A stretch of 64,000 nt of DNA from Leucosporidium creatinivorum. Lineage: Eukaryota; Basidiomycota; Microbotryomycetes; Leucosporidiales; Leucosporidiaceae. Where the stretch lies: assembly GCA_001600635.1 (NCBI GenBank), contig BCKL01000005.1, forward strand, positions 251,581 to 315,580. Reading direction: 5' to 3'. Shown one piece after another: positions 53,106 through 64,000 of this stretch. Within the stretch, counting starts at the first letter, position 1. Every line of letters starts with the position of its first letter. The position numbers were made by a program, and so were the translations under genes. The notes below the pieces were generated by a model. The model ran no database searches. It had not been told where the DNA came from and saw nothing but the letters and a program-made list of their open reading frames with translations.

Positions 53106-54556
53106 ATGTCTCCTTCTGTTTTCCTGTTTGGCATGGGCGCGTGAGTGATGTCCTGCAGAGCTCTCCCCGCGTCGAGAGCTGACCTCGCTCCCTCACAGTG
53201 TCGGCGCCACCCACGCCTACATCTTTCAGCTCGGCGGAGCAGAGGTGACTGTAGCTGCTCGATCGAATGCAGAGGTTGCTGAGAAGAAGGGACTCGACTT
53301 TCGTTCAGAAAAGTACGGCGATTCGACTGTCAAGTTCCACAAGGGTGAGCCGCTAGCCGAGTTGCCGAGCTACCATAGAGCTAACAGAGCTGCACTACAG
53401 TCGTCAAGACTCCTTCGGATCCCTCGCTCAAGGGCACCAACTTTGACTTTGTCGTCCTCACCAACAAGGCCATCGCAATGTCCCCCACCGCTTCCGCGCA
53501 AGTCGAGCCCGTCGTCGGTCCCAATACCACCATCGTGATCATTCAGAACGGTGTTGGCAATGCGGACGAGTTTCGCGAGCGATTTCCCAACAATATCGTC
53601 CTCTCGGCGGTCGTGAGTCTGACCTTGGCGCCGAGTCTCGCCGTTCTGACCTTCCTTCGCTGCAGACCTGGGTCAACGCCGCTCAACCCGAGACTGGAGT
53701 CATCGTGCACAAGGGTAACGAGTCGATGCAGATCGGTGTCGAGTGGAACGACAGCCTGCCGAAGGAGCCCCAGCAGGCGCAGCTCGAGGCCTTCGTCGCG
53801 CTTCTCAAGGCTGGTCGCAGCGAGTACGAGATTGTCCCCGATATTCAGCAGTGGCGGTGGAAGGTGGGTCTGCCTCTAAGGTTTCGTCGAGGGTCTGATC
53901 GCTGATCGCTTCCTCGGCCTTCGCAGAAAACGATCTGGTGCGGCGCTTCTGCTGGCTTGAACGCTCTTTCAGCGCGTAGCTTACTCTCCCATCGCTCATA
54001 GGAACGCCATCTGGAACACTTTGACCGCTTCAACCCTCTGCAACACCAAGGTAAGCCGCCGACTCGCGACCGAACGCCGAGCTCCGAGGCTGACCAGTCT
54101 GCTTCAACAGGAATTCCTCGAGTCGTCTCCCGCTGCCGAGGCAACCGCTCAAGCCTTGGAGGACGAGATGGCATCCATTGCTCGCGCACTAGGACACGAG
54201 ATCGACGAGGGCTACCTGCGCTCACTTCTCGAGCGGCCAGATCTTCGCGATGGTGGTAGTGAGTGGCCTTGGCATCTTTGGCTTCGACTTGATTGCTGAA
54301 TCTTATTCTCTCGCAGTCTTCTCGTCGATGTACGCCGACGCCAAGGCGCAGCGGCCGATGGAGGTCGAGGTTATCCTCGCCGCTCCCCTTCGTTACGCCA
54401 AGAAGCTGGGTTTGAAGACTCCTGTGAGCTTCAGCCGACATTAGCGGATCTTGTCTGACCCTCGCTGACCGTTCGACTTCGCTACAGGTCCTGGAGACGT
54501 GCGTGGCGATCGTCTCGGCGATGGATTGGCGCTTCCAGAACGGGGAGCGTCGGTAG
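53106..54556 (+). CDS. ApbA/PanE-type ketopantoate reductase (2-dehydropantoate 2-reductase)
   Basis: Probably reduces ketopantoate to pantoate with NADPH in pantothenate/CoA synthesis. Nine exons (53106-53140, 53199-53344, 53401-53612, 53666-53863, 53927-53937, 54002-54050, 54111-54258, 54317-54423, 54488-54556) give 324 aa. The N-terminal Rossmann loop reads FGMGAVGATHAY (GxGxxG). The family's catalytic residues can be placed: Asn in IIQNGVGN, Lys in KKTIWNAIWNTLTAST, and Glu in FSSMYADAKAQRPMEVEVI. Exon 5 (11 nt) encodes the catalytic Lys segment. Flanked by two Dal5/Fen2-family transporters. Other ApbA-family ketoacid reductases cannot be excluded. Confidence 0.9.
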
Positions 54557-54777
54557 CTCGTTGATGGCAGGCGCAATGCTCAAGCATGTTACATCAGTAT
54601 CTCCTGCTTGCGCGTCCATACCCTTTGATCGTCTGCTGCGAGTTGTAGCGCTCGCTGAAGCTCGAAGACGCCGAGCCTAATTCGTGACGTGAGGAAGAGA
54701 CCTTCTTTGAAATCGCCGGCGGAAGTCTGAGGATTCCCGAGATCGCTTTGCACGCTTCCAACATTCTACAGCCAACT

Positions 54778-57310
54778 CTAAGAAACGTAACGGAAGCCGG
54801 GAGCACGATCGTACAGGGTGAGGGTGTCAAGAATGGCGCCCTTCTCGGGCCTTCCTCCCTCCTCGCGGTCACGGCGGGCATTCTCCCACTTGAAGTATAC
54901 GTAATGGAAGAGAGCGAGGCAAAAGCCGAGGCACTGGAAACCGAGGTTGAGGAGGTTGCCCTTGACGTAGCGAGGGCCCTCGACGCTCGGGAAGGAAAAA
55001 GCGGCGAGCACGCTGAGGCATTGACCGACGGTGTTGAGCATTCCGAGAGCGACCTGTAAGGTGCTGCGTATCAGTGTCGGGTAGCAAACAGGAGGGTAGT
55101 CTAAGACGACGGGTAACAATGTTGCTGGACCGAGAAGAGGTGGCGATCCGGACTGCGAAATAGACACTTACAGCCCGCTGACTCTCGCAGCCAGTGTTCC
55201 GAGACACTTGCGCCATCGCAATTGGAATCAGGCTGTCTGTGAGCGTCTCAACGGCGAGCGAAGAGGGGCAGAGACGGGGTATAAGGGTATCAGCGAGGTT
55301 CGGCGAAGACGGAGCAACCGCGACAGGCGCCTATACTCACAGCCAGCGACGACCACGCAAATGACACCGAAGTAGCGGACGTGAAGATCAGATGCCGAGG
55401 GCTCAATGGGGCTGACAGTGTAGAGGATTGTCCAGCCGACGATTCCGACCGAGAAGACGATCATTGAAGGGATTCCTCGGGACTGGCGGCGATCGGAGTA
55501 GGTACAGAGGAGGAGCATGAAGACGAGAGAGACAACATACTGTATTGAGATGGTAAGAGATAGTTAGCAGGGTCCAGAGCTGGTAGGCAGGCGGGAACGG
55601 GACTGACGGGCGGCACCGTGTAGAGCTGAGCGTCGGCGTTGCTGTACCCCAAGCCTTTGATCACGGTGGGCAGAAACCCGCTAACTGAACCCAACCCGAG
55701 GTTCATGCAGCCGTCTCCCCGTTGAGACCGTCGAGATAGCGAAAGAGAAAAGAAGGTGCCGAGGTAGGTGGTCAGGTCAGCTTGGCCGTCGATGGAGTCG
55801 CGAGTCAGGAGAGCAGGCATGTCGTCAAGATACTCACACATCACAGACATGCTGTAAGTCTTCCAGTCGAGCAAAGTGTAGCGCACGGCCTTCCAGTCGA
55901 TGCCGGTTGGGGCTTCGGCTCGGCGGACAGCATTAAGACGGGTGCAGGCGAGGGTACGTTCATCCTCGCTAAGGTACTTGGTTGTCTCAGGGCGAGATGG
56001 GAGGCAGAAGAAGACGACGACGGCGAGAACAAAGGAGGGAATGCCTTCGATGAGGAAGCTGGAGAGGGCGAGTCAGCTTCTCTCCACTAGCAGGGGAGCG
56101 TTATCACTTACAGGATCCTCCACTGGTCGATTCTGGCGTGCTTGATACTTGAGACGCCATACGAGATCAATCCACCGAAAGCACCAGCCTGCAACAAGAG
56201 GTGTCAGCTGGCTGAACGATCGCCGAGCATCCTCGGCGGAGAGACTCACCATGCTACCAGCGCCGATGAAAGCTCCAATACGCTTGGACTGTTCAGTAGG
56301 TAGGTAGAACATTGTGAAGTAGAGGGCTGAGCAAGAAGCAAGTCAGCACGGTGCACGCAGAGCGCGGATGAGCCGCTGAGTCTAGTCGACTCGGTTCTCG
56401 GCGAGTGAGAATCCGAGTGGTAGCTCAAGGAGAAATCTCACCCATCGCTTGACCAAACAAAGCTTCTCCTACACCAACGAAGAGCCTGCAGACGAATAGA
56501 CCGGCCGGGTTGAAGGTAGCAGCTTGGCAGGAGGCGCCGATGGACCAAATGAGGGCGCCGAGAGAGATGGAAGTTGAGGGCAAGATGGCCTTGGCGAGAA
56601 GAGTGCCCGGTATAGATAGACAGATGTACGAAATGCTGCCACATAAGGAGGTGTGTCAGCGGCTTGTACGTCGTCGGTCGACTCGAGCTCGGCGCTCACA
56701 AGAAGCACGCCAAAGCGATGGAGTAGTTGGTATCGGACCCATTGAGGACTTCCTTCTGTAGTCCTTGGAGGCGAGCATTTCCTGTAGAGGTGCTTGTCAG
56801 CTCCTGCCCCTCCGACCGGCACGCGCTTCGCCGACGAGCGGGCGCCAGAACGAAAGAGCGCACCGAGGTTGCCTGCAGGGGACGACGGTCAGCGAGAGAT
56901 ACATCAGCAGACACGGTAGAGCTCACCTCGATCAAGATAAGCCGAGAGGTAGAGCAATACAGCGAGGGGGATGATCAAGATGTCTGCAAAGGATCGATGG
57001 AATCAGCTCCCGGCTCGGGCGACTCGACGGGAGCCCCCATCTCCCGCTGCCCCAACCGCGACGCACCCAGCTTGAACAACAGCTTCCTCTCCGCCCTGCG
57101 AGTCTCTGCACGCATGTCGAGTCCGGCAGTCGAGTTGGCGTAGCGCGACGAGCCCTTCTCCGAGTCCTCCGTGAAGCCAGTCTGCCCCGTTTGAGACGTG
57201 AGGGTGGGGTGGAGTTGATCTGAACCGTCTTGCACATCGTCTGCGAAGCGTGCACCGGTGCGGGCGTGCTCCTTCTGCTGCTGGGAGGGTGTGTCCTTCT
57301 CGGGATCCAT
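54778..57310 (-). CDS. Dal5/Fen2-family MFS transporter 2
   Basis: Second transporter of the same group. Exon 1 (57310-57067) encodes a hydrophilic N-terminus ending ERKLLFKL, completed by the next small exon as DILIIPLAVLLYLSAYLDRG, the standard TM1 and RGNxGNA motif of this family (the next exon reads NLGNARLQGLQKEVLNGSD). Further exons contain LYFTMFYLPTEQSKRIGAFIGAGS, GYSNADAQLYTVPP and the last exon VALGMLNTVGQCLSVLAAF to the stop (HYVYFKWENARRDREEGG). About ten small exons; I did not fix every boundary. It converges with the reductase gene. It is more distant from transporter 1 than a recent duplicate would be. Confidence 0.88.
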
Positions 57311-58136
57311 CTTGCTCGGCGTTGGAGAAGGGAAGGGATAAGGGGGAAGAGAGTGGATGGGAAGGAGGAAGAGAGAGGGGAGCAACGCGATCTCGCTAGC
57401 TGGACGGGGCCGAACGGGGGCACCATGTGAACAATGTGCCGAGTTGCTATTTGCGAGCAGAACTTAGGCGCGAGATGGCGGGGGAGGAAGTGGAGTCCGC
57501 TGCGAACCCATGGGGGAAGGCGGCTGGCGTTCCGCGTGCAGACTCATGTTGTGTGTACACTTGTACAAGACAAGCAAAGGCTCCCGAGCTCCTGAGGTCG
57601 CCAGAGCTGCCTCAAGTCGGCCAGTCGAGCGCTCGCAGCCCTTGGCTCGCCCACGCTGGAGCTGAAGGGGGGATCTGCCTTTCTGCCGCTTCTCCGAGTC
57701 CACTTGAGCTCCGAGAATGTACGGGTCGAGTATCGAGCGAGAAGGAAGTCTGTAGCGAGCAGCAGAAGCGAGCGAGATCAAGATGCCCAAACGGGAGAAG
57801 AGCAAGGGGTCAAAGCGCCGTCGCTCGAGAGGGGGAAAGACCTTCTCAGCTCGCACTGGAGAGCAGCCTGCAGAAGAGGACTCAGGCTGTTTGGTAGCTA
57901 TCGCAGGACACCTTTCATGTGACCTCTGACTTGTAGCTCTCTCTCGTTTTCGCCCGAGTCCCTCTTGAACTCTCGGCGCCGAGGCCCGAAAGCGAGACTC
58001 AGCTGCCGCTCGACTGCTCGACTGCCAGCTCAATGACTCCCGACAGACAGAAAGAGCCAGCCAGATGTAACCGATTTACTGCAATTGAGATCCGAGACCC
58101 TCTCCCCTCCACTTTCCACCCTCCTACGCTCGGCGT
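57311..58136. other. Intergenic
   Basis: 826 bp upstream of transporter 2 and downstream of sulfotransferase-like gene 1. Frames here are open but have no motif or splice pattern that convinces me. Confidence 0.5.
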
Positions 58137-59319
58137 TCAGAACCACCTCCCCTTTTGAGCCCAGAGGACAGCCAACGCCCCACCGCCTGCCCCGAGGACG
58201 CCTAGCCAGCGAACCATCCCCTTGAGTAGAAAGCCGATGAGGAGACGACTGATTTCGTCCTTGTCGTTGACACGAGGGAACGGGACCGAGGGGATGGGGA
58301 CGTCGAGGAACTGTCGTGGAGCGAGTGAGAGGAGTTAGTAACAAGACGTAGGATAGCTGATGACGTTTATAAGATCCAGTGCGAGTCGGGAGAAGGAGGC
58401 GGAGACGGAGGAGGAGATGTGGGACTGCAGAGGGGTAGTGCGAAGGCTCGGCCCACCTTGCAGAGCGGCTCCCAGCCCTCTTGGACTTGGAAGACAAGCA
58501 GACGCTCTTTGGGGATGCTGTAGACGAGTCGTGTCAGCTCTCAGTCGTCGACTATATCCTGGACCCCTCGAAGGAAACCCTCGACTTACGCCTTCTTCGC
58601 CTCGGCGATCCTCTGATCCATGACATCGGCGCTGAGCTTGCCCTTATCATCAAACGCTTGGTACTTGGTCTGCCACGTCTTGAACATGGACTCGGTGACC
58701 ATCCTGCGCTGCCAGTAGAGCTGTGAGAGACTCATCAGCTGTAGCTCGGCGCATGATAGCGCAAGCCGAGTCGAGACGACGTACCTTGGGCACCCAATAG
58801 ACTGCCACGCCGTAAGAGCGATCCAAAACCCTCATTACAGTGTCGTTTACGGATTTTAGCCAACCCTCCTTGTCGCGGTGGGTGAGGATGACCTGTAGTG
58901 CGCAAGGGGGATCAGTCTCGGCTCCCTCACGACCGTCGGACTCTCGGAGCTCACCTTGAGCTCGGGGTACTGCTTGGCCAGATCAAGATACACATCGCTG
59001 ACTGGCGCATCCACTCCACTACGGTATCCCTTGAAGATGGGACGCCAATCGACCTGTTCTCCTCGCTCGAGCTGCTGAAACGTCGAGATCCACTTCTTGG
59101 AGCGCTCGGGATCTTCCAGGACTTCGTACATGTGGTAGCATCGTCCGAAGCCGAGTATCTCGAGAGCTGCGCGAAGGGATGCAGTGCCTATATGCACGGC
59201 GAGGGTGGGGAAGCAACGAGTCAGCCTTTCAGGGGAGCGGGATGGGGGAGACGAAGCAGTCAGAGGTGCAGATTACCGGTACGAGGAAGACCTGCGCCGA
59301 CAACCTGGAGGTCGCTCAT
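58137..59319 (-). CDS. Sulfotransferase-like P-loop protein 1
   Basis: Belongs by pattern to the Sulfotransfer_4-like family of fungi and animals. Substrate unknown. Six exons (59319-59277, 59187-58955, 58892-58785, 58720-58590, 58517-58457, 58310-58137) give 249 aa. The N-terminal P-loop-like element is MSDLQVVGAGLPRTGTASLR, the 5'-phosphosulfate-binding type loop. Then CYHMYEVLEDPERSKKW, VILTHRDKEGWLKSVNDT (the 3'-phosphate-binding Arg/Ser region), LYWQRRMVTESMFKTWQTKY, ERLLVFQVQEGWEPLCKFL and a hydrophobic tail (GVLGAGGGALAVLW) that may anchor it in a membrane. Tandem partner of gene 2. Confidence 0.85.
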
Positions 59320-59953
59320 CGTGTCGTCGAAGCAGCGAAACGAAACGAAACGAAGGAGAGAAAGAGAGGCGAAGCTAACTAGAAGCTGTCCGAGAAGTCG
59401 AACCGAGGAGTAAACGGAGTTCCGGCGTTACACGACGCTTTCCAGCAGACGTTTCAGGTGTCGACAATGAGTCCGTCTGAGCCCGAGCCCCGGCTTCATT
59501 CAGCCTCCTTATCAGCTCGCAAGCCAAAGGGGCGGGAAAGCAGGACGAGTAGTGATGTTTGAGCTCTCCTGTGGATTCTGCTTTCGCTGGTGATGAAGAA
59601 AAAGAGGCCCCTGCTCGTCAAAAAGCGCGGAAGGCCTGCTCGGCGCCGAGTTTGGCCAGGCAGCAAGGCTATGGCAGCGTGTCGCAGTGCAGCACACGTT
59701 GAGCGTTCACCAAACGCTGTTTCAAGATCCTTCTTAAGCGACGATGAGCTGTACCGAAGTAGAGAGACACGTCGGCGCGACAGCTCGGCGGCAAGCTGAC
59801 TTAGCCTAGCTCGCTAGTCACTCGCCTCGCTCTCTCCCTCGTCTTTCTGATTCAACAACGAGCTTAGCAAAGCATTACACATCAATCGTGTACCGAAAGA
59901 AGACAAGCACTCCCTCCTACCGCCCTCACCGCGCACCGCTCAACGCTCGGCGC
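59320..59953. other. Spacer between tandem sulfotransferase-like genes
   Basis: 634 bp: promoter of gene 1 and 3' flank of gene 2. No further gene seen. Confidence 0.5.
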
Positions 59954-61127
59954 TCACATCCACCTCCCCTTCTGCGCCCAAAGCACGGCCAACACTCCCC
60001 CACTCGCAGCGACGACGTACAACCAGCTAAGCATTCCCTTGAGCATGGCGCGGAGATTGAAGCGGCCGATCTCATCCTTGTCGTTGAGGCGGGGGAAGGG
60101 GACGGAGGGGATGGGGACGTTGAGGAACTGTGAGAGGAGGGGGAGGGGGGTCAGCGACGAGGTGAAGAGCTGGGGCGATGGGGAGAAGAGCTGGGGCGAG
60201 TCGGGAGAAGGGAGGGAGAGGAGGGAGCCGAGGGAGAGGAAGAGAGCGAAACTCGGCGCACCTTGCACAGAGGCTCCCATCCCTCTTGGACTGTGAAGAC
60301 AAGCAGACGCTCCTTGGGGATGCTGTAGACGAGTCGTGTCAGCTCTCAGTCGTCGACTATATCCTGGACCCCTCGAAGGAGACCCTCGACTCACGCCTTC
60401 TTCGCCTCGGCGATCCTCTGATCCATCACGTCGGCGCTGAGCTTGCCCTTGCTATCGAACGCCTGGTACTTGGTCTGCCAGGTCTTGAAGAGGAACTCCT
60501 TGCACATCTGACGCTGCCAGTAGAGCTGCGAAGAGCGTCGTCAGCTACCGCTCGGAGTAAAAGCGTAAGCCGAATCGGACGAACCTCGGGGATCCAGTAC
60601 GTCGCGATGCCGTAGGACGAGGTGAAGACCTTCATGATACTCTCGTTGACCGACTTGAGCCATCCCTCCTTGTCGCGGTAGGTGAGGATGACCTGCAGCT
60701 CGTTTCCGCTCAGCTTCGTACTTCCGCCTCCCCGTCCACCACGCTCGGAGACTCACCTTAGCCTCCGGGAATTGCTTCGCCACCTCAATATAAACATCTC
60801 CCACAGGCGAGTCCACTCCACTCTTATACCCGTCAAAGATAGGGCGCCAATCGACTGTCTCGCCTCGCTCGAGTTGCTGGAAGGCGGAGATCCATTGGTG
60901 CGAGCGGTCGGTCTTCTGCAGGACTTCGTACATGTGGTAGCATTTGGTGAAGCCGAGGATCTCGAGAGCGGCGCGGAGGGAGGCGGTGCCTACGAGCGAG
61001 GGGAAGGAGTCAGTGAGAGCGAGGGGAGAGGGAGAGGCAGAGGATGGCGGCGGGAAGAGGTGCAGAAGGGGCGGGAAGGCGCACCTGTACGAGGAAGACC
61101 GGCTCCGATGACTTGAAGGTTGGACAT
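59954..61127 (-). CDS. Sulfotransferase-like P-loop protein 2
   Basis: Same six-exon layout and length as gene 1 (about 250 aa): MSNLQVIGAGLPRTGTASLR, CYHMYEVLQKTDRSHQW, VILTYRDKEGWLKSVNESI, LYWQRQMCKEFLFKTWQ, ERLLVFTVQEGWEPLCKFL, and the hydrophobic tail LYVVAASGGVLAVLW. Around the exon 4/5 junction even the intron is nearly identical to gene 1, pointing to recent duplication or gene conversion, while the first and last exons have drifted. No lesion seen. Confidence 0.85.
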
Positions 61128-62425
61128 GGTGAAGCGGAAAAGTCGAGATGCGAGACGAAGGAGGGAAAGAGAGGTTCGAAGCTGGGAGCGAGGGGTCGAG
61201 CTCCTCGAGCTTCCGAGGTGATCTGCAGTGCTCAAAGTGGAGGCTGCACGTGATGCAGATCTTGAGCGAGTCGCTCTTCTCAACAACTAAGGATAAGGCC
61301 ACAGCAGAATGCTGTACGGTGATGCTCTAGAGCCCACGAATCGTTTGCGCCGAGTTCCCGCCGCCGTTCATCGTTCTTCTCGCCTTGGAAGCCTGTCAGG
61401 TGAGGACGAACAGACTGAAGGAAAGCAGTCCGACTATTGCGGCACAGACGTAGAGCAGCGAGGAGAGGAAGCGACCGAGATGAACAGCGAGAAGCTGCTC
61501 GGCGAAGAGCTCGGCGCAGGGCAGTGGCTTACAGGTGCGCAGTACAGCTGTAAGAAGCGATACACCGAGCTAATTGTAAATTCTGCTGATGCCTCACCCA
61601 GTCACCTTGCGATCTCCCCCCTCTAAAACGAAGTGTCGACCATTTCTCCTTGCGCCGAACCCGAGCCCCGAGCCGAGCTTTTGGCAAGCAGCAGCGCGCT
61701 CGAGTGATAGCACACAAGCTTTCGTAGCGTGTGCAGAAGATTGCTTCCTCTGCACGATTGATCACCCTCACTATCTCTCGTGATCACTTGGAGCTGAGAC
61801 AGCTTCGGCACAAAAGGAGGAGACAACACGGGTTCTGTAGGCAGGAGCGCGTTTTGTGTCGAGAGGTGAAATGATAGAGTACAAAAGTGCAGATAGGGGA
61901 ACGCGCGAAAAAGATCACCAAGCCGACCAAGGCTGTAGTCGAGTAGAGAGCCGAAGCCGAGTTCAGAGCTCGGCGATATTTCGAGAACGGGCTTTGTTGC
62001 TGCTCTTGCTGCAATACAGCAGCAAGCTCGGTCATAATCAACTAGCTGTGCAGCTCATTTCGCGCTGTTGCTACAAGCCGTTGCAAGGGTGAACGACTGA
62101 AACCCTAAAGTGCAGCGGCGCGTCCCAGGCAGTTGAGCGGGGTAGAGACGCGTCGAGTTGACCGTGTTGTAGCTCATGTACAGAGGTAGATCCACTGAGC
62201 AGAGCATTTTCAGCTGTACCGGAGCACGAAATGCTGAACGATTCTTCCACTTGGAAACAGACGAACGCTGGGACCTCCTCCAGCACAGACCTCGAGCCGA
62301 AAGCGAGCTCGCGACTCTTTCCCTCTCACCTCTCGCTGCTCTCCCTCTCGCTTCGACCTTCTTCTCTCGTCTCGTCTCGTGTTCTCGACTACAGCTTCAG
62401 AGCCTGTAGCACATCCAGCAAAGTC
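61128..62425. other. Long divergent intergenic region
   Basis: 1.3 kb between sulfotransferase-like gene 2 (-) and the phosphatase gene (+). The last 120 bases are CT-rich leader before the phosphatase ATG. No gene, repeat or RNA recognised in the remainder. Confidence 0.5.
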
Positions 62426-64000
62426 ATGGCCGCCCCTCAAGTCCAGATGCACCCCACCTCGTCGCGCTCAATGAGCCAACAACCAAAAGAGAGCAGCAAC
62501 TCGCCTTTCGCCACCCCATTCTTCCCTCCTCTCGCTTCCTTGGTACCGTGCCCACCTCGGCCAGCTCGTCGTCCTTCTCTCACTCCCACTCAGTCGACCT
62601 ACACCTCAGTCGCGCCCTCGCACGGCCTCACTCATCTTCACCCCGACCAATTCCCTCGCTTTTCGACCGCGCAGGGAGTGCCCGACATCAGAGTCATCAA
62701 CGCAGAGCAGTACGCTCAACTACAGCACGACTACTCGCAACAAAAGCTGCCAGAGACGGTCCTCTTCCCTTGGTTGCACGGCGCCGCCGACATTCCCTTC
62801 TCGCCGGCAGCTCAGTACTTTGGCTACACCAAGGGAACCGCCGCTTCTCCTCCTAGGTGAGCTAGCTATCTCTGCTGCTGTAGGACGTCAGGGAGTGGTG
62901 CGCCTCGAATTCGCATCACAAGGACGCGCTTTGGTCGGTGGGGTGCCTTGAGCGACCGACCCGACGCGCTTCTTTTGTGAGGAAAGGCCTACAAAGGAGC
63001 AGGGAGCGCTGACCCAGCTTAATGAACACTCTACAACAGCTACCGTGGACTCACCACCGTCCACGCGCCGCCCATGGTCTCGACTCCCAGCTCGTCCTCG
63101 CACCACCACCGAAGTCGCGGCCTCACCTCCTGGTCCTCTTCCTCTTCTAGCTCATCCTCCTCCTCGGGCTCCTCGCCTTCGCCTTCGCCACCTCCATCTC
63201 GCGACATCCCTACTTGTCGTCTCGTCTCGTCCCTTCCCGCCTCGACCATTCTCAGCGACTCGAGCAACACCTTCAACCTCCCCGCCGCGACGTCCTTCCA
63301 ATCCGTCAACCTCCGTCACTTTGGCCTCCAGGCGCCCAAGTACGCCAGCGTGAGCGATATCATCGTCTACGGCGAGAACGGCATCGACGAGAGCGTGGTC
63401 GAGACGGCGGCTAGGATCGCCGAGGCGCAGGAGAACGAGTGGAAGAGACGTGGAGGCAAGGGAGTCCGCTACAACGTCTACATCGTATCGGGTGAGTGCA
63501 GATCTCTAGCTTCACGATTGCCAAGCCACGAGAACCGCCGCTGACCCCCTTCGCTCGTACGAACAGACACCTTCGCCGTCTTCGAGCGTCACTTCCCTAC
63601 GCTGGTCGCTATCGACGCGCACGGCTTCACGAGGAACAAGCTCAACTTCTTCGAGCGCGAGAGGGAGGAGATGAGGGTGTTGACCCAGGCCAGCGAGATC
63701 TCGGAGAATGTCTGGGTGAGTCTTCTCGGCGCTCGGCGCTCGAACGACGACGGAAGCTGACCTCTCCCGATTTCTTTACAACAGCTCGGCAACACGCAGG
63801 ACGTCCCCGCCGCGCCCTACGCTCACCATCTCACTTCGGACTCGACCTCTTCCCTCCTCGACGACGGCAACCCCACCTCCTTCGCCATCTGCATCGAAGC
63901 CCACGACCAAGCCGCTCACCTCACCCCCCACGTCCTCTCCTCGGCCGACCGCAATCTCTCCATCCTCGAGCAAGAGGGACAGGCGTTCGAAGAGGTCCGT
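62426..64000 (+). CDS. Probable Pps1-like dual-specificity phosphatase, N-terminal part
   Basis: Runs off the window. Four exons seen (62426-62856, 63040-63491, 63567-63715, 63785 to the end), at least 416 aa. After a Ser/Pro-rich start, VRVINAEQYAQL-like sequence and TVLFPWLHGAADIPFSPAAQYFGY match the N-terminal region of fungal Pps1-type phosphatases. Later SDIIVYGENGID, YNVYIVSDTFAVFERHFP and ISENVWLGNTQDVP (the entry strand of the phosphatase fold, WLGN) and FAICIEAHDQAAHL follow. The catalytic CxxxxxR loop would lie beyond position 64000, so enzyme activity cannot be confirmed here. Confidence 0.7.

Overview
The window is nuclear DNA of a GC-rich, intron-dense fungus, most likely a basidiomycete yeast of the Microbotryomycetes (Rhodotorula, Sporobolomyces or Leucosporidium kin). 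That placement is inferred from gene content, very short introns (about 45-130 nt) with GTGAGT-like donors and a CTGAC branch motif, and base composition; no marker gene for species was seen. About 27 protein genes can be supported. No rRNA, tRNA, CRISPR array, viral element or intact transposon was recognised.

Layout. 0.9-17.2 kb is a core block: a bHLH factor (-), a low-complexity coiled-coil protein (+), the SIN3 corepressor (-, 13 exons), inorganic pyrophosphatase (+, with micro-exons), a membrane-anchored NAPE-PLD-like hydrolase (+) and a small membrane protein (+).

17.4-35.2 kb is accessory in character. Two inverted arms of about 3.35 kb (17467-20814 and 31856-35206) each carry an F-box/LRR-like gene, an uncharacterised six-exon gene called here 'family X', and the start of a second F-box/LRR-like gene. 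They bracket four core genes (NXT1-like export factor, LAM-type sterol transporter, NOP10, a PNPO-like flavoprotein) plus a tandem pair of a third F-box/LRR-like type. Several copies are decayed: one has an in-frame stop, one a +1 frameshift, and one is cut off at the repeat edge. A single-exon fragment of a transporter gene from 50 kb lies at 35.6 kb, just outside the arm.

36-47 kb is again core: a GGCT-like protein with a membrane tail, a Vam7-type SNARE, a chromodomain-like protein, a membrane protein and the 16-exon beta-COP gene. 46.8-57.3 kb holds a DUF421 (YetF-like) membrane protein, a local tandem duplication of its 3' end, and a cluster of a ketopantoate-reductase-type enzyme between two Dal5/Fen2-family transporters, which suggests a pantothenate-related module. 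58.1-61.1 kb has a tandem pair of sulfotransferase-like genes. The window ends inside a gene that resembles a Pps1-type dual-specificity phosphatase.

Exon boundaries were read by eye from splice motifs. For nearly all genes with an exon list the summed lengths are divisible by three; the exceptions (frameshifted or unresolved genes) are stated.
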